Source of the DNA: Paraburkholderia hiiakae | GTDB taxonomy: Bacteria > Pseudomonadota > Gammaproteobacteria > Burkholderiales > Burkholderiaceae | Assembly (NCBI RefSeq): GCF_904848665.1 | Contig: NZ_CAJHCQ010000015.1 | Span: 1-64,000 of the forward strand | DNA length: 64,000 nucleotides | Direction of reading: 5' to 3' | In this document: positions 8,314 to 18,041 of the stretch, in pieces | Position numbering within the stretch: position 1 is the first letter of the stretch | How the letters are laid out: each line of letters begins with the position of its first letter | Notes under the pieces: generated by a model | What the model was told of the DNA's origin: nothing | The model's input: only the letters and a program-made list of their open reading frames with translations | Database searches by the model: none | Program-made: the position numbers and the translations under genes

Positions 8314-8578
8314 AGCAGTGAACTGAAGCAGTTAAAGAACTGCTCGCGAAGCGCGAAGCGATTACCGCGCGTTTCGCGGGCCGCTTTTCAAGCGCTTCGC
8401 GACGCTGCAGCGGCGATCCATCTGCGTTCCCGCGCGCTTTCGCGCGGCTCACGCGTTCCCTGACAATTTCGCCATATTGGCGCCAGCGACCTGCCACCGT
8501 CATTGCCTATGATGCGGCACCCGCTGGATGAATGCGTCCTCGTCTCAACCCCTCGCCTGAGTTGTCCGAAACACTGAC

Positions 8579-11500
8579 ATGTGGATTGTCAATCTCGCGC
8601 TGAAGCGACCGTACACGTTCATCGTGATGGCCATCCTGATCGTGCTGGCCACGCCGTTCGTGCTCATGTCGATGGCCACCGACGTGCTGCCGAACATCAA
8701 CATCCCTGTTATCAGCATCATCTGGTCGTACACCGGTTTTTCCTCGAAGGACATGGCCGACCGCATCACCTCGGTCAACGAGCGCAGTCTCACGACCACG
8801 GTGAGCAACATCGAGCACATCGAGTCGCAATCGCTGCCGGGCATCGCCATCATCAAGCTGTTCCTGCAGCCGGGTGCGAGCCTGCAAACGGCGATCGCGC
8901 AGGCTGTTGCATCGGAGCAGGCGCAGGTGAAGCAGATGCCGCCCGGCGCCACGCCGCCGCTCGTCATCAGCTATTCGGCCTCGAGCATTCCGGTGATCCA
9001 GCTGGGCCTCTCCAGCAAGTCGATGAGCGAGCAGGCGCTTGCCGACGTCGCGATGAACTTCCTGCGCCCGCAGCTCATTACGATTCCCGGCGCGCAGGTG
9101 CCTTACCCGTATGGCGGCAAGACGCGTGTGATCTCCGTGGATCTCGACACGCGCGCGCTCATTTCGAAGGGCCTCACACCCGCCGATATCGTCAACGCGG
9201 TCAACGCGCAGAACCTCATTTTGCCGACGGGTACGGCCAAGCTCGGGCAAACCGAATATCGTGTGGACACCAATGCATCGCCCGATACGATCGCGGGCCT
9301 GAACCGCATTCCCGTGCAGACGGTAAGCGGTGCGACCACTTATCTCGGCGACGTGGCACACGTGCGCGACGGCTTCACGCCGCAAACCAATGTCGTGCGC
9401 CAGGACGGCCAGCGCGGCGTGCTGATGTCGATCCTCAAGACCGGCGACGCCTCGACGCTGCAGGTGGTAGGCGCACTCAAAGACCTGTTGCCCAAGGCGC
9501 GCGACACGCTGCCCGCCGACCTCGTCGTCAAGCCGCTCTTCGACCAGTCCGTATTCGTTTCCGCGGCCGTGCAGGGCGTGGTGCGCGAAGCGCTCATCGC
9601 GGCCGCGCTGACGGCGGCGATGATCCTGCTCTTTCTCGGCAACTGGCGCAGCACGCTCATCATCGCAGTGTCGATTCCGTTGTCGATCCTCTCCTCGATC
9701 ATCGCGCTCTACGCGCTTGGCGAGACTATCAACATCATGACGCTCGGCGGCCTCGCGCTCGCTGTCGGCATTCTGGTTGACGACGCAACGGTCACGATCG
9801 AGAATATCGAACGGCACTTGCATCTGGGCGCGAAACTGCACGACGGCATTCTCGAAGGCGCGGGCGAAATCGCAGTGCCCGCGCTCGTTTCGACGCTATG
9901 CATCTGTATCGTGTTCGTGCCGATGTTCTTCCTCACCGGCGTGGCGCGCTTTCTTTTCGTGCCGCTCGCGGAAGCCGTGGTGTTCGCGATGATCGCGTCG
10001 TACATACTCTCGCGCACGCTCGTACCGACGCTCGCCATGCTGCTCTTCGAGGGCCACGATCCCACGGCGCATGCGCAGCGCGCGCATGGCTCGCTGTTCT
10101 CGCGCATACACTGGCGCTTCAATCACGCATTCGAGCGCTTGCGCGCCAATTACATCGCGCTGTTGAGCCTGCTGCTCTCGCGCCGCAAGCTCTTCGGGGG
10201 CACCTTCCTCGCGTTTTGCCTGCTCTCCCTCGTCCTCGTGTTCTTCCTCGGCCGCGACTTCTTTCCTTCGGTCGATGCCGGCAACATTCGCTTGCACATG
10301 CGCGCGCCAACGGGCTTTCGTATCGAGGAAACCGCACGCCTTGCCGACCAGGTGGAGCAGGTGGTTCGCGAAGTGGTGCCGCCCGATCAACTCGAGACGA
10401 TCGTCGATAACCTCGGGCTGCCCTATAGCGGCATCAACCTCTCGTACAGCAATGCGGGGACGATGGGCACGCTCGATGGTGAAATCCAGATCGCGCTGAA
10501 GCCCGATCACGATCCTTCGCGCATTTATATCGACAAGCTGCGTACGTTGTTGCCGCAACGGTTTCCGGGCATCGAGTTCTTCTTTCAGCCCGCGGACATC
10601 ATCACGCAGATTCTCAACTTCGGTCAGCCCGCGGCGATCGACGTGCAGGTGGTGGGCGCGAATCTGAACCAGGACATGGCACTCGCGAGCACGTTGCTCA
10701 AGCAGGTGCGGCAACTGCCGGGCGCCGTGGATGCGCACATCGAGCAGCGTAACGACGAACCCGCGCTCACGCTTGCGATGGACCGCTCGCGCATGCAGCA
10801 GTTGAACCTGAGCCCGCAGAACGTTGCGCAGGACGTGTTGATCGCGCTCTCGGGCAGCACGCAGACTTCGCCTGCGTTCTGGGTGAGCCCGCAAAACGGC
10901 GTGGAATATCCGCTCACGGTGCAAACGCCGCAATATCGCGAAACTTCGATGAACGAACTGATGGGCACGCCCGTTTCCGCGCGCAGCACGAACCCCAATG
11001 CGCCGTTGCAACTGGTGAGTAATCTCGTACAACTCAGGCCACATAACGGGCCCGCCATCATCACGCACTACAACATCCGTCCCGTGATCGACCTGCTCGT
11101 GAGCGTGGAGGGCAGCGACCTGGGTTCGGTTGGCGTGAACATCAACGACATCATCCGGCATGTGCAGGCGCACGCGCCGCGCGGCACGACCATTACCATG
11201 CGCGGCCAGATCGGCACGATGCGTTCGTCATACGTGGGCCTGGGCGTTGGCATTGCGATGGCGGTGGTGCTCGTGTATCTGCTCATCGTCGTGAACTTCC
11301 AGTCGTGGGCCGATCCGCTCATCATCATCAGCGCGCTGCCCGCCGCGCTCGCAGGCATCGCGTGGATGCTGTTCATCACCGGCACGCACCTGAGCGTGCC
11401 CGCACTCACGGGCGCGATCATGACCGTGGGCGTGGCGACCGCGAACAGTATTCTCGTGGTCTCGTTTGCACGCCAGCGTCTCTCCGCGGGTGCAACGCCG

Positions 11501-11788
11501 CTCGCCGCCGCGCTCGAAGCGGGCGCCACCCGCATACGCCCCGTGCTCATGACGGCGTTCGCCATGATGATCGGCATGGTGCCGATGGCGCTGGGCCTCG
11601 GCGAGGGCGCGGAGCAGAACGCGCCGCTCGGACGCGCGGTGATCGGCGGGCTGCTGTTCGCTACGGTCTCCACGCTATTGTTCGTACCCCTGATGTTTGC
11701 GACCGTGCATACACGGCTCGCTCACCGCGCCGCCGCGAAACGCGAGCGCGAAGCGCAGCGCCGTGGTGCACGAGGCGACACCCGTTAA
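8579..11788 (+). CDS. RND-family efflux permease
   Basis: A 1069-aa inner-membrane proton-driven exporter of the hydrophobe/amphiphile (AcrB/MdtB-like) RND class. It shows the usual duplicated layout: helix 1 (about 12-32), a large periplasmic loop, helices 2-7 (about 335-540), a second loop and helices 8-12 (about 865-1040). Conserved signatures are GGLALAVGILVDDATV in helix 4, which carries the two Asp residues of the proton relay, and the GDASTLQVV loop. It is the first gene of a permease-adaptor-outer-membrane-factor operon. The adaptor starts 19 bp after its stop. Substrate cannot be read from sequence. Confidence 0.95.
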   Translation: MWIVNLALKRPYTFIVMAILIVLATPFVLMSMATDVLPNINIPVISIIWSYTGFSSKDMADRITSVNERSLTTTVSNIEHIESQSLPGIAIIKLFLQPGASLQTAIAQAVASEQAQVKQMPPGATPPLVISYSASSIPVIQLGLSSKSMSEQALADVAMNFLRPQLITIPGAQVPYPYGGKTRVISVDLDTRALISKGLTPADIVNAVNAQNLILPTGTAKLGQTEYRVDTNASPDTIAGLNRIPVQTVSGATTYLGDVAHVRDGFTPQTNVVRQDGQRGVLMSILKTGDASTLQVVGALKDLLPKARDTLPADLVVKPLFDQSVFVSAAVQGVVREALIAAALTAAMILLFLGNWRSTLIIAVSIPLSILSSIIALYALGETINIMTLGGLALAVGILVDDATVTIENIERHLHLGAKLHDGILEGAGEIAVPALVSTLCICIVFVPMFFLTGVARFLFVPLAEAVVFAMIASYILSRTLVPTLAMLLFEGHDPTAHAQRAHGSLFSRIHWRFNHAFERLRANYIALLSLLLSRRKLFGGTFLAFCLLSLVLVFFLGRDFFPSVDAGNIRLHMRAPTGFRIEETARLADQVEQVVREVVPPDQLETIVDNLGLPYSGINLSYSNAGTMGTLDGEIQIALKPDHDPSRIYIDKLRTLLPQRFPGIEFFFQPADIITQILNFGQPAAIDVQVVGANLNQDMALASTLLKQVRQLPGAVDAHIEQRNDEPALTLAMDRSRMQQLNLSPQNVAQDVLIALSGSTQTSPAFWVSPQNGVEYPLTVQTPQYRETSMNELMGTPVSARSTNPNAPLQLVSNLVQLRPHNGPAIITHYNIRPVIDLLVSVEGSDLGSVGVNINDIIRHVQAHAPRGTTITMRGQIGTMRSSYVGLGVGIAMAVVLVYLLIVVNFQSWADPLIIISALPAALAGIAWMLFITGTHLSVPALTGAIMTVGVATANSILVVSFARQRLSAGATPLAAALEAGATRIRPVLMTAFAMMIGMVPMALGLGEGAEQNAPLGRAVIGGLLFATVSTLLFVPLMFATVHTRLAHRAAAKREREAQRRGARGDTR

Positions 11789-11807
11789 GTCAAAATTGGC
11801 CGAAGAC

Positions 11808-13055
11808 ATGAACGAACCTCACCACCATTCATCTCTCGACATCAGCGTCGGCGGCGAGCAGGCCCTGGACTTGCCGGCGCGCGGCCAGGCGGGCAAGCGC
11901 GCACGCTTTGCGGTGATCGTGGTTGCGCTGCTGCTCGCTGCGGGCGCCACGCGCACCATCGTCTCGAACCTCATGAACGCGCACCATCTCGCCGATGTCA
12001 CGAAGCAGAACGCGAAGCAGTACGTGAGCGTCGTGCAACCCGTGGCGGCGGGCGCGGACGGCCGCATCGTACTGCCTGGCACGCTGCGCGGCTATGTCGA
12101 AGCGCCGATCTACTCGCGCGCGAACGGCTACGTGCGGCGCTGGTACGCCGATATCGGCGCGCACGTGCAGCAAGGCCAGTTGCTCGCGGAGATCGACACA
12201 CCCGAGATCGACCAGGAACTCGCCCAGGCACAGGCGCAGCGTGATCAGGCCGCCTCGACGCTCGCGCTCGCGAAGACCTCGTTCGATCGCGCGCAGCAGT
12301 TGCGCCAGCGAGATGCGGTCTCGCAGCAGGAACTCGACGACCGCCAGGGCGCATTCAACACGGACCAGGCGAATCTCGCCGCCGCCGATGCGAACGTGCG
12401 CCGCCTCATGGAGATGAAGTCGTTCCAGCGCATCGTCGCGCCGATCACGGGCATCATCACGCAGCGCAACGTCGATATCGGCGACCTCGTGAATGCGGGC
12501 AATGGCGGCGCGGGGCATGCGCTCTTTTCGATTGCGCAGTCCGACCCGCTGCGCCTCTATCTCGACGTGCCGCAGACCTATGCGCACCAGGTTGCGGTTG
12601 GCCAGCACGTGAGCGTGACCGAGCAGGAGTTGCCGGGTGTGACGTTCGACGGCACCGTCACGCGCACGGCGCAGGCCATCAACGTGGCCACGCGCACGCT
12701 GGAGGCCGAAATCTCGCTGCCCAATCACGACGGCAAGCTGCTGCCGGGCGCCTATGTGCAGGCCGCGTTGCAGACCGATGCGAAGGGCTTGCTCACGGTG
12801 CCGGGCAACACGCTGCTGTTCCGCTCGGAAGGCCCGCGGCTTGCCGTTGTCGATGCGGATGGCAAGGTCAAGCTCAAGGCCGTGGAAATCGCGCAGGACC
12901 TCGGGCAGACACTCGAGATCAGCCGCGGGCTCGAAGCGACCGATCGCGTCGTGCTCAACCCGAGCGATTCGATCGCGGACGGGGACAGTGTCGTCGTGGT
13001 CGCGCCGAACAAAACCGAAGCGGCGCATGAAGCCGCCAAGCGGAGCGCGACGTGA
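11808..13055 (+). CDS. RND efflux periplasmic adaptor (membrane-fusion protein)
   Basis: A 415-aa adaptor with an N-terminal membrane anchor (about residues 30-48). A lipoyl/barrel-sandwich half follows (ANGYVRRWYADIGAHVQQGQ), then an alpha-helical hairpin rich in Gln and Ala (about 130-205), the second lipoyl half, a beta-barrel and a membrane-proximal domain. It links the permease before it with the outer-membrane factor after it. The ATG at 11808 begins MNEPHHHSSLDISVGG; the frame is open upstream into the permease gene. Its stop overlaps the neighbourhood of the next start, so translation is probably coupled. Confidence 0.94.
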   Translation: MNEPHHHSSLDISVGGEQALDLPARGQAGKRARFAVIVVALLLAAGATRTIVSNLMNAHHLADVTKQNAKQYVSVVQPVAAGADGRIVLPGTLRGYVEAPIYSRANGYVRRWYADIGAHVQQGQLLAEIDTPEIDQELAQAQAQRDQAASTLALAKTSFDRAQQLRQRDAVSQQELDDRQGAFNTDQANLAAADANVRRLMEMKSFQRIVAPITGIITQRNVDIGDLVNAGNGGAGHALFSIAQSDPLRLYLDVPQTYAHQVAVGQHVSVTEQELPGVTFDGTVTRTAQAINVATRTLEAEISLPNHDGKLLPGAYVQAALQTDAKGLLTVPGNTLLFRSEGPRLAVVDADGKVKLKAVEIAQDLGQTLEISRGLEATDRVVLNPSDSIADGDSVVVVAPNKTEAAHEAAKRSAT

Positions 13056-13057
13056 CG

Positions 13058-14563
13058 ATGCGGCAAACCACGCTGCCACGGCCGCTCGCTTATTTCACGG
13101 CGCTCGGCGCTATCGGTCTTGCGGCTTGCACCGTGGGCCCTGACTACCACGCGCCGCAGACGCAAAGCCCGGCGGCGTGGCGCGTCGATTCCGCCGATGC
13201 ATACTGGCACGCGGCGCAGCCTTCGCATGCGCCGCTCGATCCGCAGTGGTGGAAGGCCTTCGACAACGCCGAGCTCGACGGTCTGGAAACCGCGGCGCTC
13301 GCCGAGAATCAGACGCTGCGCGTGGCCGCCGCGCACTACGCGCAGGCGCGCGCCACGCTCGCTTCGGTGTCGTCACGGCAAAGCCCGCAGGTCGGGCTCG
13401 ACACGGGCCTCGCGCGCGAGCGCATTTCCGCGAACCGTCCGCTTACGAACTACGCGACGCCCAACACGTCGACCGTGCAGAACCAGGTCACCGTTGGCGC
13501 GACCGTGAGCTACGAGCTGGATCTGTTCGGGCGCATCCGGCGCATGGTGGAGTCGGCGCAGGCATCGACGCAGCAGGCCGGCGACGATCTCGCCAACGCG
13601 CGCCTCGTGCTCACGGCCGAACTCGCCACCGATTACTTCGCCATGCGCGAACTCGACAATGAGATCGACGTTGTGAACCGCTCGGCGCAACTGCAGCAAA
13701 AGGCGCTCGATTTCGTGACCGCGCAGCACGATCTGGGTGCGGTTTCGGGCCTTGAACTGCTGCAGCAAAAAGCCCAGCTCGCCGCGACGCAAACCCAGGT
13801 GCATCTGCTCGAAAACCAGCGCCAGCAGGAGCAGAACGCCATTGCCGTGCTGGTCGGCCGGGCGGCGCCCGAGTTCACGATCGCGCAGAAGGTCACGCCG
13901 CTGCCGGTGCCGCCGCTTCCCACGGGCCTGCCGAGCGAGCTGCTGCAACGGCGGCCCGACGTGGCTTCGGCCGAGCGCGCGATGGCCGCGGCCAATGCGC
14001 AGATCGGCGTGGCGCGTTCGGCGTACTTCCCGGACATCACGCTTTCGCCCACGTTCGGCTGGGAATCGACGCGCTTTGGCGGCCTTTTTTCCGTGCCGAG
14101 CCTGATGTGGTCGGTGGGCGCGACGGCCAGCGAGGTGCTGTTCGACGGCGGCAAGCGCGCGGCGGGCGTGGATTTCGCGCAGGCCGGCTACGAGTCGGCG
14201 CAGGCGTCTTATCGTCAGACCGTGCTCACCGCGTTCCAGGAGGTGCAAAATGCGGTAACGGGCCTTTCGGTGCTGGAGCGCGCATCGACCGATGGTCAGT
14301 CGGCCGTGGACGACGCACGCAAGTCCTTCGATCTCGCCAATGACCGCTATCAGGGCGGCCTCGTGGCCTTCATCGACGTGCTCAACGCGGAGCAGCAGTT
14401 GCTCGCCAGCGAGCGCCAGGAGGTGCAGATTCACGGCCAGCAGATCGCCACCGTGGTGTTTCTCGCGAAGGCGCTGGGCGGCGGCTGGAGCGCCGACGAT
14501 CGCGAGATGGCATGCAGCGCGGGTACGTGCCGCGAAGTGCCGAAGGGCGAAGGTAGAAGCTAA
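13058..14563 (+). CDS. RND efflux outer-membrane lipoprotein (NodT/OprM family)
   Basis: A 501-aa outer-membrane factor. The signal peptide ends in a lipobox (GLAAC, Cys24), then TVGPDYHAPQ, typical of NodT/OprM proteins. Two homologous TolC-like repeats follow (about 70-260 and 280-470), with the PTGLPSELLQRRPDVASAER junction seen across the family. It forms the outer-membrane tunnel of the pump encoded by the two genes before it. A GTG at 13052 that overlaps the adaptor stop is an alternative start, adding only two residues. No clear terminator follows, and the two-component genes start 140 bp on. Confidence 0.94.
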   Translation: MRQTTLPRPLAYFTALGAIGLAACTVGPDYHAPQTQSPAAWRVDSADAYWHAAQPSHAPLDPQWWKAFDNAELDGLETAALAENQTLRVAAAHYAQARATLASVSSRQSPQVGLDTGLARERISANRPLTNYATPNTSTVQNQVTVGATVSYELDLFGRIRRMVESAQASTQQAGDDLANARLVLTAELATDYFAMRELDNEIDVVNRSAQLQQKALDFVTAQHDLGAVSGLELLQQKAQLAATQTQVHLLENQRQQEQNAIAVLVGRAAPEFTIAQKVTPLPVPPLPTGLPSELLQRRPDVASAERAMAAANAQIGVARSAYFPDITLSPTFGWESTRFGGLFSVPSLMWSVGATASEVLFDGGKRAAGVDFAQAGYESAQASYRQTVLTAFQEVQNAVTGLSVLERASTDGQSAVDDARKSFDLANDRYQGGLVAFIDVLNAEQQLLASERQEVQIHGQQIATVVFLAKALGGGWSADDREMACSAGTCREVPKGEGRS

Positions 14564-14702
14564 GCGGTATGCAACGGCTGACATCGGGGTATATAAGAAG
14601 GCTTGAGCGAGCCCGGCGCCAGGGTATACAAAAGCGCGCAACGGCGGTCACGAGCCGCACCGGCTGGAACCGCCAGGGCAGCGCGCGAAGAGGAGGGCGG
14701 GC

Positions 14703-15392
14703 ATGAAAGTATTGGTTATCGAAGACGAGCGCAAGGTCGTGGACTACTTGCGCAGCGGACTCACGGAACAGGGCTGGGTCGTGGACGTCGCCATGGACGG
14801 CGAGGAAGGCGCGTGGATGGCCACGGAATATGACTTCGACGTGATCGTGCTCGACGTCATGCTGCCGAAGCTCGACGGCTTCGGCGTGCTGCGCGCCGTG
14901 CGCACGAAGAAAGACACGCCGGTCATCATGCTGACGGCGCGCGACCGCGTGGACGACCGCGTGCACGGCCTGCGCGACGGCGCCGACGACTATCTCACGA
15001 AGCCGTTCTCGTTTCTCGAACTCGTCGAGCGGCTGCGCGCGCTCACGCGGCGCGCACGCACACAGGAATCCACGCTGATATCGGTGGGCGATCTGCAGGT
15101 GGACCTCATCAGCCGCCGCGCGACGCGCGATGGTGTGCGTCTCGATCTCACGGCGAAGGAATTCCAGTTGCTTTCGGTGCTCGCGCGGCGGCGCGGCGAG
15201 ATTCTCTCGAAGACGCTGATCACCGAACTCGTGTGGGACGTGAATTTCGAAAGCAATGCGAACGTGGTGGAAACGGCGATCAAGCGGCTGCGCGCCAAGC
15301 TCGACGGCCCGCATGCGGAGAAACTGCTGCACACCATACGCGGCATGGGCTACGTGCTCGAAGTGCGCGAGGAAGGAGGCCAGACGTCATGA
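14703..15392 (+). CDS. OmpR/PhoB-type response regulator (heavy-metal/CusR-like)
   Basis: A 229-aa regulator with a receiver domain (1-115; acidic pocket Glu7/Asp8, phospho-acceptor Asp51 in VLDVMLP, Lys100 in LTKPF) and an OmpR winged-helix DNA-binding domain (about 125-225). The sequence resembles the CusR/CopR/IrlR group that senses metals or envelope stress. It is translationally coupled to the following kinase (ATGA overlap at 15389-15392). The position after the RND operon suggests that the pair controls the pump, but no operator was identified. Confidence 0.94.
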   Translation: MKVLVIEDERKVVDYLRSGLTEQGWVVDVAMDGEEGAWMATEYDFDVIVLDVMLPKLDGFGVLRAVRTKKDTPVIMLTARDRVDDRVHGLRDGADDYLTKPFSFLELVERLRALTRRARTQESTLISVGDLQVDLISRRATRDGVRLDLTAKEFQLLSVLARRRGEILSKTLITELVWDVNFESNANVVETAIKRLRAKLDGPHAEKLLHTIRGMGYVLEVREEGGQTS

Positions 15393-16828
15393 AACGCTCG
15401 ATCTCGCTGCGGCTTTCGGCGATGTTCGCAGCGGTGTCGCTCATCGTGTTCACGCTCACGGGCGCCGGCCTCTTCTTCCTGATGCAGCGCCAGCTCTTCA
15501 ACGAGTTGCGCGAAACGCTGGATACGCGCGCGCGCATTGCGAGCCTGATTATCTCGCACGCACCGGACGTGCAGAAGTGGGCCTTCGTGCAGGAAAAGCT
15601 GCGCGACCTCTCGCCCGCTGATAGCCGCATGCATTACTACGTCGAAGGCCCCGATCCGCGCTTTCGATTCGGCACGCCCATCGTCGGCAAGATCACGGGT
15701 GACGTGGGCCCGAACCATGTGCTCGTGCGCCCGCCCGGCTGCAGCTACGACATCATCACGACGACCTTTATCGTGCCCGCGAGCGGCGACCGGCCCCAGG
15801 TGAAACTCGTGGTCGGCAGCGACTGTGTGCGCACCGAAGGCATGCTGCGGCGCTTTGGCATTGCGCTCGGCGTGCTGATCGCGCTCTCCACCATCGCGGT
15901 CGCGTTGCTCAGCCGCGCGGTCACGCGCTTCGGGCTTGCGCCGCTCACGCGCCTCTCGCGCGAGGCCTCGCAGCTGAGCCCGTTGAACCGGCGCCAGCGG
16001 CTGCATGCGGACGAACTGCCCGAGGAGCTGCACGAACTCACCACGTCGTTCAATGGTGCGCTGGAGCGTCTCGACAAGGCCTACGAGCGCCTCGAATCGT
16101 TCAACGCCGATGTGGCGCACGAATTGCGCACGCCGGTGAGCATCCTGATCGGCCAGACCCAGGTGGCGCTCACGCGCGACCGTTCCGTCGAGCAGTTGCA
16201 ACAGACGCTGCAATCGAATCTTGAGGAATTCGAACGATTGCGCGTGATCGTGAACGACATGCTGTTCCTCTCGCGCAGCGATCGCGGCGAACGCGCGACC
16301 GACCTCACGGAAGTGTCGTTGCGCTCGGAGATCGAACGCATGCTCGATTTTCTGGAAATGCCGCTGGAAGAGGCGCAGCTACGCGTGGAAGTGCAGGGAG
16401 AGGCGCGCGCGTGGGTGAACACGTCGCTGATTGGCCGCGCCGTGAGCAATCTGTTCGTCAACGCGATCCAGCATTCGCAGCCCGGCACGACGCTGCGCGC
16501 CACGGTCGCCCCGCAGAACGGTCACGTCGAGATCGCCGTTTCGAATCCTGGCGAGCCGCTCGACCCGGTGACGCGTGAGCATATTTTCGACCGCTTCTAC
16601 CGCATTCAGGAAGCGCGCTCGAACAGCCACGAAAATCACGGGCTCGGGCTTTCGATCGTCAAGGCCGTGGCGGAAATGCACGGCGGCACGGTGTTCGTGC
16701 GCAGTGCGGATGGCGTCAACACGTTCGGGTTTTCGGTGGCCGTGGACGGCGTCGACGCGCCCGAAGCGCCCGTTGCCGGTATCTCGCGCCAGGGTCGTGC
16801 CGGCTTGCCGCTGCACGTCTCGCCCTGA
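15389..16828 (+). CDS. sensor histidine kinase (heavy-metal sensor type)
   Basis: A 479-aa membrane kinase. Helix 1 (about 10-34) and helix 2 (about 158-180) flank a periplasmic sensor of about 120 residues that contains two cysteines (PPGCSYD and GSDCVRTEG). A HAMP domain follows, then the phospho-acceptor box FNADVAHELRTPVS (His244) and an HATPase domain with N box (NLFVNAIQHS) and G boxes (HENHGLGLSIVK). It phosphorylates the response regulator with which it overlaps by four bases. The tail after the ATPase domain is a short low-complexity extension. Confidence 0.94.
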   Translation: MKRSISLRLSAMFAAVSLIVFTLTGAGLFFLMQRQLFNELRETLDTRARIASLIISHAPDVQKWAFVQEKLRDLSPADSRMHYYVEGPDPRFRFGTPIVGKITGDVGPNHVLVRPPGCSYDIITTTFIVPASGDRPQVKLVVGSDCVRTEGMLRRFGIALGVLIALSTIAVALLSRAVTRFGLAPLTRLSREASQLSPLNRRQRLHADELPEELHELTTSFNGALERLDKAYERLESFNADVAHELRTPVSILIGQTQVALTRDRSVEQLQQTLQSNLEEFERLRVIVNDMLFLSRSDRGERATDLTEVSLRSEIERMLDFLEMPLEEAQLRVEVQGEARAWVNTSLIGRAVSNLFVNAIQHSQPGTTLRATVAPQNGHVEIAVSNPGEPLDPVTREHIFDRFYRIQEARSNSHENHGLGLSIVKAVAEMHGGTVFVRSADGVNTFGFSVAVDGVDAPEAPVAGISRQGRAGLPLHVSP

Positions 16829-16847
16829 TGCTGCCCTGAAGCGGCGC

Positions 16848-17939
16848 TTACACGGGCTCGTCTTCCACGGGCGTGCTTTCGTTTGCGATGTTGTGCTGGT
16901 CCTTGCGCAGCAAGTCCCAGCAACTGATGAAGAGCGCAGCGATGAGCGGCCCGATCACGAAGCCGTTGATGCCGATGAGCGAAATGCCGCCGAGCGTCGA
17001 GATCAGCACGACCCAGTCGGGCAGGCGCGTGTCCTTGCCCACGAGCACGGGGCGCAGCACGTTGTCTATGGTGCCGATCACGACGGAGCCGAAGATGATG
17101 AGCCCGACGCCCTTCGCCACCGCGCCGGTAGAGAGGAAGTAGATCGCAATGGGCCCCCACACGAGCGCCGCGCCCACGGCGGGCAACAGCGAGAGCAGCA
17201 TCATCACGAAGCCCCACAGCAGCGCGCCCTGAATGCCGAGCACCCAGAGCGCGATGCCGCCCAGCCCGCCCTGCACGACCGCCACCGCCACGTTGCCCTT
17301 CACGGTTGCGCGGATCACCGTCGTGAACTTGCGCATGAGATGCAGCTTGTGCTGCTCGTCGAGCGGAATGGCGTCGCGTATGAGCCGCGAAATTTCGCGG
17401 CCGTCGCGCACAAGGAAAAAGAACAGATAGAGCATCACGCCGAAGCTCACGATGAACTGCAGCGTGTTCTGGCCGAAGGAGAGCGCACGCGTGGCGACGA
17501 ACTGGCTGATCTGCGCGGCGCCTGCGGACAGGCGCTGCTGCAGCCCCGGCAGATCCATGAGGTCGTAGCGCGCGAGCAGGTTCTGAATCGACTCGGGCAA
17601 GGCATGGACGATCTGCGTGAAGTAGGCGCCGAAGTCGAGACTGCCACTGCGCACCTGCTGATACGCCGAGGCGACCTGCTGCACCAGCGTGGCCGTCACG
17701 AGCGTCAGCGGAAAGATCACGATGACGAGACAGATCGTGAGCGTGATGAGCGCGGCGAGATTGCGCCGCCGCCCGAGCCGCGCGACGAGCCGACGCTGCA
17801 CAGGCTGGAAGATCAACGCGAGTATGGCGCCCCAGAGCACCGTGCTGAAGAACGGCGCGAGGATGAAGCACAGCGCGATGGACACCGTGAACAGCAGCAA
17901 ATAGAACGATGTCTGGTGAAGGGGCTTGTTGCCTTCCAT
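16848..17939 (-). CDS. AI-2E/PerM-family membrane permease
   Basis: A 363-aa protein with about eight membrane helices arranged as in the AI-2E transporter (TqsA/PerM) family: two or three N-terminal helices, a soluble insert (about 60-150) and a C-terminal helix bundle with GALLWGFVMMLLSLLPAVGA and VIGTIDNVLRPVLVGK, which are diagnostic. Members export autoinducer-2 or, in other lineages, exchange sodium and protons; the substrate here is unknown. The ATG at 17939 (MEGNKPLHQ) is preferred. The longer frame to 18005 starts with TTG and has no family-like sequence. Confidence 0.9.
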   Translation of the reverse strand: MEGNKPLHQTSFYLLLFTVSIALCFILAPFFSTVLWGAILALIFQPVQRRLVARLGRRRNLAALITLTICLVIVIFPLTLVTATLVQQVASAYQQVRSGSLDFGAYFTQIVHALPESIQNLLARYDLMDLPGLQQRLSAGAAQISQFVATRALSFGQNTLQFIVSFGVMLYLFFFLVRDGREISRLIRDAIPLDEQHKLHLMRKFTTVIRATVKGNVAVAVVQGGLGGIALWVLGIQGALLWGFVMMLLSLLPAVGAALVWGPIAIYFLSTGAVAKGVGLIIFGSVVIGTIDNVLRPVLVGKDTRLPDWVVLISTLGGISLIGINGFVIGPLIAALFISCWDLLRKDQHNIANESTPVEDEPV

Positions 17940-18041
17940 GGGCGATGAATTCCGGTTAAAGCGTTCTGGCGGACGAACGGCGGCATCGTCGGATGATACC
18001 GGCAAGGCCGCGCGGGCCGTGGGGGCAGCGCGCCCAGCGGT

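Noticed and set aside
8327..8344. Hairpin AGCAGTT-AAAG-AACTGCT and duplicated TGAAGCAGT after the second LysR gene
   Set aside because: It is probably a weak terminator or simple local duplication; it has no T tract or other support.
8507..9841. A 444-aa open frame antisense to the RND permease gene
   Set aside because: It is a GC-rich shadow frame with Arg/His/Asp-heavy, low-likeness sequence, wholly covered by a certain gene.
13373..14641. A 422-aa open frame antisense to the outer-membrane efflux gene
   Set aside because: Its composition (many Arg, His and Ala, no domain) marks it as a shadow of the NodT-family gene.
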